From: Desulfatirhabdium butyrativorans
Lineage (GTDB): Bacteria > Desulfobacterota > Desulfobacteria > Desulfobacterales > DYRK01
Reading direction: 5' to 3'
DNA length: 8,709 nucleotides
NCBI GenBank assembly: GCA_020718785.1
Contig: DYRK01000233.1
Span: forward strand, 1 to 8,709
The position numbers were made by a program, and so were the translations under genes. Positions 1 to 6,606 of the stretch are shown in pieces (within the stretch, counting starts at the first letter, position 1; every line of letters begins with the position of its first letter). The notes below the pieces were generated by a model, which searched no databases, had not been told where the DNA came from, and worked only from the letters and a program-made list of their open reading frames with translations.

Positions 1-780
1 GGCTGTCATGGGATTTTTATAGGAACGGCTCAATACTTCCATCTCATTGATAATATGTCCTATCGGAAAATATCTCACTCTTTTCCAGAAGCGTTTGTCC
101 GCGCAGAAATGGCAGTCGAACGCGCATCCGCGGCTCATCATTCCGAATACCAAAGAGGTTCGGACAAATTCATCCGGCAGGAGTCCGAAATTCAAAGGCG
201 GCAGTTCATACAGATTGCCCAATTCCCGATCTGGCGTCCGAATGATCTTGCCGTTTTCTTTGAACGTCAGCCCGTTTATCTTATGCAATGCCGTGCAGGG
301 CAGGTGAAACCCGCCGTTTTCCAAAGCCTGCACCAGTTCCAGCAAAGTCCATTCCCCTTCCCCACGGACCACAATATCCGTAAAAGGCTGCCGGATACAG
401 TCCTCATCTAAAAATGTCGGATGTATTCCGCCCATTACCGTAATTATTGTCTCATTCAGTTCTTTGCAGATTTTCAGGATTTCCGCACAGGTGTAATAAT
501 CCGTAGTCATGCAACTGACGCCGACGATCTTCGGATCATGTTCCCTGAGAATATCTGCCAGAACCGATCTGAGTTTTTCACGGTGAACCTCTTCTTTATA
601 TGCACTTCGCGGGAGTTTTTCCTTGAGATAATTCCCCAAAGCAACGACTGCCGTAGGATAGCCTTTGCTTTCAAGAAAAGTTCCGAGAGACAATATGCCT
701 CTGGGACAGGAATTTCCCATCTCCGGCGGTGAAATCAGCACCATTTTTTTCTTCTCGGAAACACGATTCAATTCATTCAT
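1..780 (-). CDS. B12-binding radical SAM protein, N-terminal part (runs off the window)
   Basis: Translating the minus strand from the ATG at 780 gives 260 codons with no stop up to base 1, so the 3' end lies outside. Residues about 12-145 look like a cobalamin-binding Rossmann domain: an ISPP strand end at 16-19, KIVGVS at 84-89, MGGIHPT at 116-122 and RGEGE at 139-143. A linker follows, then the radical SAM cluster motif C219-x3-C223-x2-C226, preceded by MSRG. These cysteines bind the 4Fe-4S cluster that cleaves S-adenosylmethionine. The order B12 domain then CxxxCxxC matches the large family of cobalamin-dependent radical SAM enzymes, which includes methylases and ring-forming enzymes. No DxHxxG motif stands out in the N-terminal domain, as in several members of that family. 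The gene follows the terminal PKS after 91 bases, with an AAGGAG site 10 bases before the ATG. Inference: it tailors the polyketide, for instance by methylating an unactivated carbon. The substrate cannot be told. Family call secure, reaction unknown. Confidence 0.9.
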   Translation of the reverse strand, partial: MNELNRVSEKKKMVLISPPEMGNSCPRGILSLGTFLESKGYPTAVVALGNYLKEKLPRSAYKEEVHREKLRSVLADILREHDPKIVGVSCMTTDYYTCAEILKICKELNETIITVMGGIHPTFLDEDCIRQPFTDIVVRGEGEWTLLELVQALENGGFHLPCTALHKINGLTFKENGKIIRTPDRELGNLYELPPLNFGLLPDEFVRTSLVFGMMSRGCAFDCHFCADKRFWKRVRYFPIGHIINEMEVLSRSYKNPMTA

Positions 781-790
781 GTTATCTGCT

Positions 791-796
791 CTCCTT
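791..796 (-). promoter_or_regulatory. Ribosome binding site of the radical SAM gene
   Basis: The minus strand reads AAGGAG here, ten bases before the ATG at 780. It is the strongest Shine-Dalgarno match in the window and settles the start of the radical SAM gene. It lies just after the large hairpin at 804-863. Confidence 0.75.
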
Positions 797-803
797 ATCT
801 TTT

Positions 804-863
804 CCGGAGTGCCAAACTTTCAGTTTGGCATAAGCCTGTCAAACTGAAAGTTTGACACTCCGG
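804..863. repeat. 60-base compound hairpin between terminal PKS and radical SAM gene
   Basis: The outer arms CCGGAGTG (804-811) and CACTCCGG (856-863) are perfect complements. After one mismatch (812/855) and one pair (813/854), 814-827 pairs perfectly with 840-853, giving a stem of 23 Watson-Crick pairs with one mismatch, plus a possible G-T pair at 828/839, around a roughly 10- to 12-base loop. Each half is also a small hairpin: CCAAACT-TTC-AGTTTGG at 812-828 and GTCAAACT-GAA-AGTTTGAC at 837-855. It looks like two inverted copies of a short unit, CCGGAGTG plus a small hairpin. It begins nine bases after the PKS stop codon. On the plus strand a T6 run (868-873) follows four bases after the stem, but no plus-strand gene needs a terminator; on the minus strand no U run follows. 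It may protect or process mRNA between the two genes, or simply be a mobile palindromic repeat. Confidence 0.85.
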
Positions 864-871
864 ACAGTTTT

Positions 872-3800
872 TTATTCAGAACTGCCTTTTTTATTTCTCA
901 GATGCCAGCGGATCTTTGCCAGAACTATCGCCTCCGACTGATCTTCATGTAAAAAGAAATGATTTCCTTCTGCAATATGCCAATCAAAGGATCCCGTAGT
1001 GGCTTGTTTCCATGCTTCGGATTCAGCCTCGTTGACAAAAGTATCACTTCTGCCGTGAAAGACAGTAAGAGGAATATCAAGCCGTTCCTCTGCTGTCTTT
1101 GTGCGGGTATAAAAACTTTCGACCATTTTCAGGGCAGCAACGCTCCGTTTCATCACCGGCACGGTTCTCTCGAACATAGCTTCAAAACCACGGTCCACCA
1201 GGGCATCGAACACACGGTCAAGCACATCTTCTGTCACCTGATCCGGATGAGGAATCCCCGGAAAGCCTGCTGCTGTGAGTTCTGCAATCTTCCGAATCAA
1301 AAAAGGATTGGGCAAATGCGGGGCAGTATATCCGCCCACAAAGAGATGCTCTGCTCTCTTTCCCGAATCTTTCCATAAACGGAATGCCAGACGAAATGCA
1401 ATCAGTCCGCCCGCGCTGTGTCCGTATAAGGCAAAAGGACGATCCAGATCAGGCATTAATGCTTCGATCAGATGATCTGTCATTTCCTCTATATCGCTCG
1501 GAGGAATTTCTTTGAAGCGATTTTCCCTGCCCGGGAGTTGAATCGGACATACTTCAATAAAATCAGGCAGTTTTTCCTGCCATTTGCGATACAGCGACGC
1601 CCCTCTGCCGCCGTAAGGAAAACAGAAGAGCCGGAGCGTTGAATCGGGCTTGGCTTTGCGATAGGAAAACCATATTTCCCGGTCTGTTATCCCTTTTTCA
1701 TCTTCCTCATCTCTATGTGCAGAAGATTCCGATTCCCCGGAAAAAGCGGTCTGAACGGTCTTTTCTGCCAGTTCCGAAATACTCGGACCTTGAATCAGCA
1801 TTTCCATTGACAGATCTGCACCTAATTCTTCGGCAACTTTTGTCTTGAATCGCAGTCCTACAAGCGAATCCATGCCGATATGACTCAAGGGTTCTGCCGC
1901 GTCTAATTCGGAAAGAGGCATGTCGAGATATTCTGCCATAAGTTCTCGGAAATAGGCTGTAAGCAGCGTTTTTTTCTGTTCACTGGAAGCACGGCGAAGC
2001 TTTCCGAGCAAAGCACTTTCTGCGCCTTTAGGCACAGATGAGGCAGCCGCGGCGACCGCCGCATTCAAAGCTGCAACTCTCTGACTGCTCAGACCTTTCA
2101 TCCGGTTTTCTCCGACCCGGGCAACTAACCTGCCCTCATTGTCGAACAAATGAATCTCGCCGCCGAGAGTGCCGTCCGGTGCAGGATTTTCATGGAACAG
2201 AGCATGACACCAGAAATTTCCCTGTATCGGACCCGGATTGAACGCGGCATCGCTCCATTTTATGACCATATATCTCATATCTGCCGGAATATCACGGGAC
2301 AGACCCGCATGAAAGACCTGAGCGCACGCGTCCAATACACCGGGATGAATACCGAGACTGTAACCATGACTTTCGGTTATACTCTTAGGCATTTTCAAGC
2401 GGGCAAAGACTTCGCCTTCTCTGTATCGAACCTCGTCTGCCCATTGAACGCTGGCTCCGAGATTAATGCCTTTGGACTGCAAGAGTTGATAAAATGCTTG
2501 ACCCGAAAGGCTTTCCGAACAGCGACGACGGATTTGAAGGAAAGAATCCGAAGACATTTCAAGAAAAGATGTTCTTTTGTTCAGCCTCAGACTTCCTCTG
2601 ACATGAAGATTCCATTGCCGGTCTTTATCGCCTTTGCTGTAGAATTCGAATTTCACCTTTCCTTTTTCATCCGGTTCGAGAAAGAGATGCACGGCTTTTT
2701 CGCCGGTCTCCGAAATCACCAATGCGGTAAGAAATTCTGTTTCTTCAACTACATAATCGCCGGTATCAAAAGATTCTCTCACGGTTCTGCACAGCAGTTC
2801 CTGATAATATCCCACATGAAGGATACCGTGACTGTCATTCAATTCGGGAAGCCGGTTCCGGCTCATCACATACTGATACTCAAATCCGCTTTTGCTGAAC
2901 GGCGAGGAAAAGCGTTTTCCCTCCAAAGGATCATCTCCGGAGTGCAAAAATTCCTTTTTTGCATCTGCTCCGGAGTGCGAAAATTCCTTTTTCGCATCTG
3001 CCAGCAAAGGAATCCAATAGCGTTTTTTTTCAAAAGGATAGGTCGGAACCAGCACTTTTTGCCGCATATAATCCTGATCCACGGTTTCCCATCGGATATC
3101 CGCGCCGGTACAATACAACTGACCGAGGATTCGGAACAGACTTTCCAGCGGACTGCCTGATCCGATAACAGGCAGAAACTTAGGAAAGGTGAACCCCGGT
3201 TCACCCCCCGGGAGAGGCGAACCCCAGTTCGCCTTAACTTTTCCGAGAATGCCTGAACCGGGCCCAAAATCAATAAAGATACTGCATCCCTGTTCATAAA
3301 GACTCGCCATAGCTGTCTCGGACGCAGCCGGAGAAAATGCCTCTTTCTGCCAAAATTCGGGTAGAATTACTTCATTCTTTTTTACCGGCTTTCCCGAGAC
3401 CGCAGAGATCAGGCGGCAGCGAGGTGTCTGATACTTTTCTCCTGAAACTCGTCGGACAAATTCTTCCGGCAATTCCCGGGGACCTGCTTTTTTCAGGACT
3501 GCCACGGTTTCGGAAAGATATTCGGCAGCAGTTTCGGGAGACATCACGCCGGCAGCACAGGCTGCGGCATAAACGCCTGCGCCTTCTCCGTAAACTGCGG
3601 ACGGACGGATGCCCCATGATTCCAGAAGAAGAATCAGAGAAAAAGGGTCCAGATTCAAAGAGTCATCTGCCCTTCTTAACGCCTCGCTCTTTATTTTTTC
3701 AAAAATATCTTCACCGAAAAGAAAGGCAGTTTTGGGACGATTGCTGTCTTCGGCTTTTCCGAAAAAAGTATAGCGATCATCCGGTGCGCCGGATATAGTC

Positions 3801-5440
3801 TGTTCCAACTGTGCCAGCACGGATGCGTTGTCTCGTGCCATGAATGCGGCTCTGTGAGAAAAATGAGCGCGTCCCGCAGCGGCTGTATAGCAGATATCCC
3901 CGATACTCTGCTCCGGATGCTGTTTAAGGTGATCGTGATACTTCTGAATTAACCGCTTCAAAGCCGTATCTGTTTTTGCCGAAAGCGTGAGAATAAAACA
4001 GGGTCTGTCCGGCTTCGGATCCGATATCCGCTTTTCCGGAGCTTCACGCATCACAATATGAGCATTCGTTCCGCTGAATCCGAAAGAACTGATGCCTGCA
4101 ATCCGCTCCTTTCCTTTTTCCGTATTCCAGGGAGTCATTTCTCTGGGAACCGTAGCCGGTATTTTCTCGAATTTCAGCCTCGGATTCATCGTATTCAGAT
4201 GGATATTGGGCGGAATCTCTTTATGGTTCAGACATAGAATTACTTTTATAAGTCCGGCGATTCCTGCAGCGCTTTCGAGATGCCCGATATTGCCCTTGAC
4301 ACTGCCGATCAGCAGAGGATTCTTCCGCCGGGTTCCGTTGCCGAAAACTTCGGTCACCGCTTCGATTTCAATGGGATCGCCCAGAGCGGTTCCGGTCCCG
4401 TGCGCTTCGAGATAAGTCAAATCTTCCGGCAATATCTCTGCCTGCTTCAATGCCGAAAGCATCAGATCCCTTTGTGCGGCTTTGCTCGGAACCGTCAGAC
4501 CGCTGGAAGGACCGTCATGATTGACGGCTTCTGCACAGATCAGCGCGAGAATCCGGTCCCTGTCTTTCTCCGCGTCGGAAAGCCGTTTCAAGACAATCAT
4601 GCCGCATCCTTCGGCTCGTCCGTAGCCATCCCCGCTTGCATCAAAGGGTTTGCATCGCCCGTCTTTTGCCAATGCAGACATGAGACAAAGAGAGACAATC
4701 GCATCCGGAGATAACATCAGATTCACGCCTCCGGCCAATGCCATATCGCATTCTCTGTTTCTCAGACTTTCGCATGCGTAATAAACGCATACTAAAGAAG
4801 AAGAACATGCCGTATTCAGGGATATTGAGGGACCGTGGACGCCCAGAACATAAGATATTCTGCCTGAAGCAATACAGGAAACCGTACCGACTCCGGTATA
4901 AGGATTCATCTGCTCGGGATCCCGCAGCAGAATGGAATATTCCGAACCGAGAATACCGACAAACACGCCGGTATTGCTTCCTTTCAGACGGTCCGGATTC
5001 TGTCCTGCTCTTTCCAATGCCTCCCAACTGACTTCGAGAAGCAGACGATGCTGAGGATCTATTTCTCTGGCTTCTGCCGGAGATACTCTGAAAAAACGGG
5101 CGTCGAATGCGCCGACATCTTCCTGAAGAAAGCCTGCCTGCCGAATGTACATTTTTCCGGGGATTCCGGGCTTGGGATCATAGTATCTGTCCATATCCCA
5201 GCGATCCGCAGGCGCATCTATAACGCCGTCTCCTTTGTTCTTCAAAAAGGACCAGAATGCCTCCGGAGTCGCACATCCGCCCGGAAATCGGCAGGCCATG
5301 CCGATTACGGCAATGGGTTCTTTACGGATATCTGTTTTCCGATCCAATTGCTCTTTCAATACTCTGATCGTATGAAGAGAACGCTTCAATAATGACTCTC
5401 TGCTATGCTGATTCGCATCAGTTCTCATTTCATTTCTCAC
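872..5440 (-). CDS. Terminal PKS module: KS, degenerate AT, DH-like, ACP, thioesterase
   Basis: A 1522-residue last module that elongates and releases the polyketide. Residues about 13-40 form a charged helical N-terminal docking segment. KS, 41-470: catalytic C212 (NTACSSSL), H347 (EAHGTGT) and H387 (GNIGH) are all present. A KS-AT linker follows. The AT remnant, about 570-760, has GEGAG at 618-622 where GHSxG should be, and FGPGSG at 725-730 where GPHPVL is usual. The post-AT motif PTYPFEKKRYW is at 799-809. A DH-like double hot-dog region, about 850-1117, has an atypical first motif (DSHGILHVGYY, 869-879) but keeps D1037 and Q1041. ACP, about 1155-1230: phosphopantetheine S1192 (GMDSL). 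TE, 1256-1515: S1342 (GHSAG), D1466, H1494; it resembles type II thioesterases. There is no ketoreductase. The track start is GTG 5440; ATG 5428, with AGGA 13 bases upstream, may be the true start. The 24-base gap after the methyltransferase suggests coupled expression. Two sets of palindromic repeats are embedded in frame. Confidence 0.95.
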   Translation of the reverse strand: MRNEMRTDANQHSRESLLKRSLHTIRVLKEQLDRKTDIRKEPIAVIGMACRFPGGCATPEAFWSFLKNKGDGVIDAPADRWDMDRYYDPKPGIPGKMYIRQAGFLQEDVGAFDARFFRVSPAEAREIDPQHRLLLEVSWEALERAGQNPDRLKGSNTGVFVGILGSEYSILLRDPEQMNPYTGVGTVSCIASGRISYVLGVHGPSISLNTACSSSLVCVYYACESLRNRECDMALAGGVNLMLSPDAIVSLCLMSALAKDGRCKPFDASGDGYGRAEGCGMIVLKRLSDAEKDRDRILALICAEAVNHDGPSSGLTVPSKAAQRDLMLSALKQAEILPEDLTYLEAHGTGTALGDPIEIEAVTEVFGNGTRRKNPLLIGSVKGNIGHLESAAGIAGLIKVILCLNHKEIPPNIHLNTMNPRLKFEKIPATVPREMTPWNTEKGKERIAGISSFGFSGTNAHIVMREAPEKRISDPKPDRPCFILTLSAKTDTALKRLIQKYHDHLKQHPEQSIGDICYTAAAGRAHFSHRAAFMARDNASVLAQLEQTISGAPDDRYTFFGKAEDSNRPKTAFLFGEDIFEKIKSEALRRADDSLNLDPFSLILLLESWGIRPSAVYGEGAGVYAAACAAGVMSPETAAEYLSETVAVLKKAGPRELPEEFVRRVSGEKYQTPRCRLISAVSGKPVKKNEVILPEFWQKEAFSPAASETAMASLYEQGCSIFIDFGPGSGILGKVKANWGSPLPGGEPGFTFPKFLPVIGSGSPLESLFRILGQLYCTGADIRWETVDQDYMRQKVLVPTYPFEKKRYWIPLLADAKKEFSHSGADAKKEFLHSGDDPLEGKRFSSPFSKSGFEYQYVMSRNRLPELNDSHGILHVGYYQELLCRTVRESFDTGDYVVEETEFLTALVISETGEKAVHLFLEPDEKGKVKFEFYSKGDKDRQWNLHVRGSLRLNKRTSFLEMSSDSFLQIRRRCSESLSGQAFYQLLQSKGINLGASVQWADEVRYREGEVFARLKMPKSITESHGYSLGIHPGVLDACAQVFHAGLSRDIPADMRYMVIKWSDAAFNPGPIQGNFWCHALFHENPAPDGTLGGEIHLFDNEGRLVARVGENRMKGLSSQRVAALNAAVAAAASSVPKGAESALLGKLRRASSEQKKTLLTAYFRELMAEYLDMPLSELDAAEPLSHIGMDSLVGLRFKTKVAEELGADLSMEMLIQGPSISELAEKTVQTAFSGESESSAHRDEEDEKGITDREIWFSYRKAKPDSTLRLFCFPYGGRGASLYRKWQEKLPDFIEVCPIQLPGRENRFKEIPPSDIEEMTDHLIEALMPDLDRPFALYGHSAGGLIAFRLAFRLWKDSGKRAEHLFVGGYTAPHLPNPFLIRKIAELTAAGFPGIPHPDQVTEDVLDRVFDALVDRGFEAMFERTVPVMKRSVAALKMVESFYTRTKTAEERLDIPLTVFHGRSDTFVNEAESEAWKQATTGSFDWHIAEGNHFFLHEDQSEAIVLAKIRWHLRNKKGSSE
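2935..3000. repeat. 33-base in-frame tandem repeat with hairpins, inside the terminal PKS
   Basis: Two adjacent 33-base copies (2935-2967 and 2968-3000) begin CTCCGGAGTGC and end GCATCTG. Each contains a perfect stem: TGCAAAAA with TTTTTGCA in the first, TGCGAAAA with TTTTCGCA in the second. The A-to-G change in one arm is matched by T-to-C in the other, so pairing is preserved. On the minus strand they encode two 11-residue units, ADAKKEFSHSG (814-824) and ADAKKEFLHSG (825-835). The units sit directly after the post-AT motif ending at residue 809, in the linker before the DH-like domain. They share CCGGAGTG and the hairpin layout with the intergenic element at 804-863. Confidence 0.9.
3161..3733 (-). 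other. Degenerate acyltransferase domain inside the terminal PKS
   Basis: This stretch encodes residues about 570-760 of the terminal PKS. Landmarks that still align with an AT are FLFG (GQG-motif region, 573-576), SWGIRPSAVYG (608-618), YAAACAAGVMS (624-634), SAVSGKPV (679-686), PEFW (694-697) and a GP at 726-727. The nucleophile motif GHSxG reads GEGAG (bases 3575-3589), so both the serine and the preceding histidine are gone. The stretch between that motif and SAVSG is only about 60 residues, roughly half the usual length, and the YAFH/HAFH substrate motif of the small subdomain is absent. It cannot work as an acyltransferase by the known mechanism. It may survive as a structural or trans-AT docking element. 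Confidence 0.85.
3188..3233. repeat. Pair of 18-base palindromes inside the AT remnant's C-terminal side
   Basis: GGTGAACC-CC-GGTTCACC (3188-3205) and GGCGAAC-CCCA-GTTCGCC (3216-3233) are two perfect hairpins with starts 28 bases apart. They are related to each other: GGYGAACCCC then GTTCRCC, where T/A in one is replaced by C/G in the other, again a paired change. On the minus strand they encode residues about 737-752 of the terminal PKS, a Gly/Pro-rich stretch (ANWGSPLPGGEPGF) with no counterpart in normal AT domains. Confidence 0.8.
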
Positions 5441-5468
5441 TTCCTATTTCTCACTTTTCACTTCTCAC
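5422..5468. repeat. Degenerate GTGAGAA heptamer repeat spanning a stop and a start
   Basis: The plus strand shows runs of TTTCTCAC, TTTTCAC and TTCTCAC (clearest at 5447-5468, with further copies at 5433-5440 and 5422-5427). On the minus strand this is a purine-rich GTGAGAA-like array. It fills the 24-base gap between the methyltransferase and the terminal PKS. It supplies the TGA stop of the first gene (5465-5467), the GTG (5440) that may start the second, and the AGGA that could serve as its ribosome binding site. The same heptamer appears in the opposite orientation at 7075-7091. Confidence 0.7.
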
Positions 5469-6526
5469 TTCCCATTCTCCCCCGTGACCATAAAATCCCC
5501 CGGCGCAGATTTCGATTCGAGTTCAACCTCGGTGATATGAGTAAATCCGGCAGATTTCATCCAGCGGATACAGTCCGACGGCGTGTAGGACTGTGTGCCG
5601 GTATTGATATGAAAGAGCAGAGAAACCGCATCTTTGAATAAATCCGGAGTTTCACTTATCTCGGAAGAACTGGTATCAAAAACCGCCAGAGTTCCGTTTG
5701 CAGTCAATGCGTGTCGGCTCCTGCGGAAAAGTTCCTGATTCTGTTCTTCGCTGAAATGATGAATCACTCCGCCGATATACACGAGATCATAACCGGTACC
5801 GAGGTCATCTTTCAATGCGTCTCCGGGCTGAAAACTCACCACATCGTCAATACCGCACTGTAGTGCTAATTTTCGGGACTGCTCCACGGCTCCGGGCAGA
5901 TCCAATACTACAGACCGCATGGGCGGATGCAGACGGCAGATCATTGCTCCGTAAAGTCCGTGGCCGCCGCCGATGTCGAGCATAAGCCGGGCATTTGAGC
6001 GTACCGGCACCGCCGGAGCAATCTTCGGCGCGACAGATCGGGCAATATCCAGCATAGCCTGCTGGTAAATCGCCCATTTCTCAGGCGTTCCCAGATGTTT
6101 GCGATGAAGTTCTGTTCCTTTTCCTGTTTTAATGGCCTCTTCGAAGCTGTCTAACAGAGTCCAACGGATGTAGGCATAGTCCATCTGTCCGGTCAACGAG
6201 GCAGGACTGTCCGGGAGCAGTGTATTTCGAGTCAGTTCAGTAAGGCTGTAGTATTGCTTTCCGTCCCAATTCACATATCCTGCTGAAATCAGAACACGTA
6301 GCATCAGTTCCGTGCCTTTCGGATCCAGAGACAATTCCGAGGCAATCTGATCCGCTGTGCAATTTCGGGTTCCTATGGCTTTGAATATGCCCAAACGATG
6401 AGCAGCCATGATACTGCGGGTCTGGATCAGCGGCAGGACAACGTCAATCACGGGTTTGAATGCCGCAAATTCGCCTTTCAGCATCTTTTCTTCAGTCTCA
6501 TTTTCGGCTGTTAATTGATACTTCAT
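5465..6526 (-). CDS. SAM-dependent O-methyltransferase (Methyltransf_2 type)
   Basis: A 353-residue enzyme expected to transfer a methyl group from S-adenosylmethionine to a hydroxyl or enol oxygen of the polyketide. Residues about 20-110 form the helical, winged-helix-like dimerisation domain typical of this family. The catalytic Rossmann domain follows, with motif I LDIGGGHG at 183-190, the ribose-binding acid D209 in VVLDLP, an acidic GDAL at 235-238, and VIHHF at 254-258, whose first histidine (H256) occupies the place of the family's general base. Length is normal for the family. Start: ATG at 6526, preceded by AAAGGGA four bases upstream. It lies between two PKS genes, 80 bases after the KS-ACP protein and 24 bases before the terminal module, so it is a free-standing enzyme acting in trans on an ACP-bound intermediate or the released product. 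Which oxygen it methylates cannot be told. C- or N-methylation is less likely from the family. Confidence 0.92.
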   Translation of the reverse strand: MKYQLTAENETEEKMLKGEFAAFKPVIDVVLPLIQTRSIMAAHRLGIFKAIGTRNCTADQIASELSLDPKGTELMLRVLISAGYVNWDGKQYYSLTELTRNTLLPDSPASLTGQMDYAYIRWTLLDSFEEAIKTGKGTELHRKHLGTPEKWAIYQQAMLDIARSVAPKIAPAVPVRSNARLMLDIGGGHGLYGAMICRLHPPMRSVVLDLPGAVEQSRKLALQCGIDDVVSFQPGDALKDDLGTGYDLVYIGGVIHHFSEEQNQELFRRSRHALTANGTLAVFDTSSSEISETPDLFKDAVSLLFHINTGTQSYTPSDCIRWMKSAGFTHITEVELESKSAPGDFMVTGENGK

Positions 6527-6530
6527 TATA

Positions 6531-6537
6531 TCCCTTT
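6531..6537 (-). promoter_or_regulatory. Probable ribosome binding site of the O-methyltransferase
   Basis: The minus strand reads AAAGGGA four bases before the ATG at 6526. The spacing is short but it is the only purine-rich candidate near this start, and it lies just downstream of the C/G-rich repeat at 6545-6605. Confidence 0.5.
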
Positions 6538-6544
6538 CGAGTAA

Positions 6545-6605
6545 GGGGTTCGAGGTACGGGGTGAGAGGTATGACCCCCTGACCCCGAACCCCTGACCCC
6601 GAACC
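6545..6605. repeat. 14-base tandem repeat with inverted copy between KS-ACP gene and methyltransferase
   Basis: CCTGACCCCGAACC occurs twice in perfect tandem (6578-6591 and 6592-6605). An inverted copy, GGGGTTCGAGGT (6545-6556), is complementary to 6582-6593 with one mismatch, so the region can fold into an imperfect GC-rich hairpin. It fills almost the whole 80-base gap and begins two bases after the stop codon of the KS-ACP gene on the minus strand. No U run follows, so it is not a standard terminator. Confidence 0.75.
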
Positions 6606-6606
6606 T

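Noticed and set aside
804..873. Rho-independent terminator
   Set aside because: The T run lies on the plus-strand side of the hairpin, where no gene ends; on the transcribed minus strand the stem is followed by AAAAGATAAGG, so it does not fit a terminator for the PKS gene.
2935..3000. CRISPR-like or transposon-end repeat
   Set aside because: Only two contiguous copies with no spacers, in frame within a PKS; no transposase or terminal inverted repeats with target duplications are visible.
2150..3160. Long plus-strand open frame of 336 codons, and other plus-strand frames across the window
   Set aside because: They lie fully opposite clear PKS domains, show no recognisable motifs and lack convincing ribosome binding sites; they are shadows of the minus-strand genes.
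4512..4527. CCGTCA-TGAT-TGACGG hairpin in the terminal PKS, with an identical one at 8171-8186
   Set aside because: Both encode the conserved KS motif VNHDG; the palindrome follows from the codons and is not an inserted repeat.
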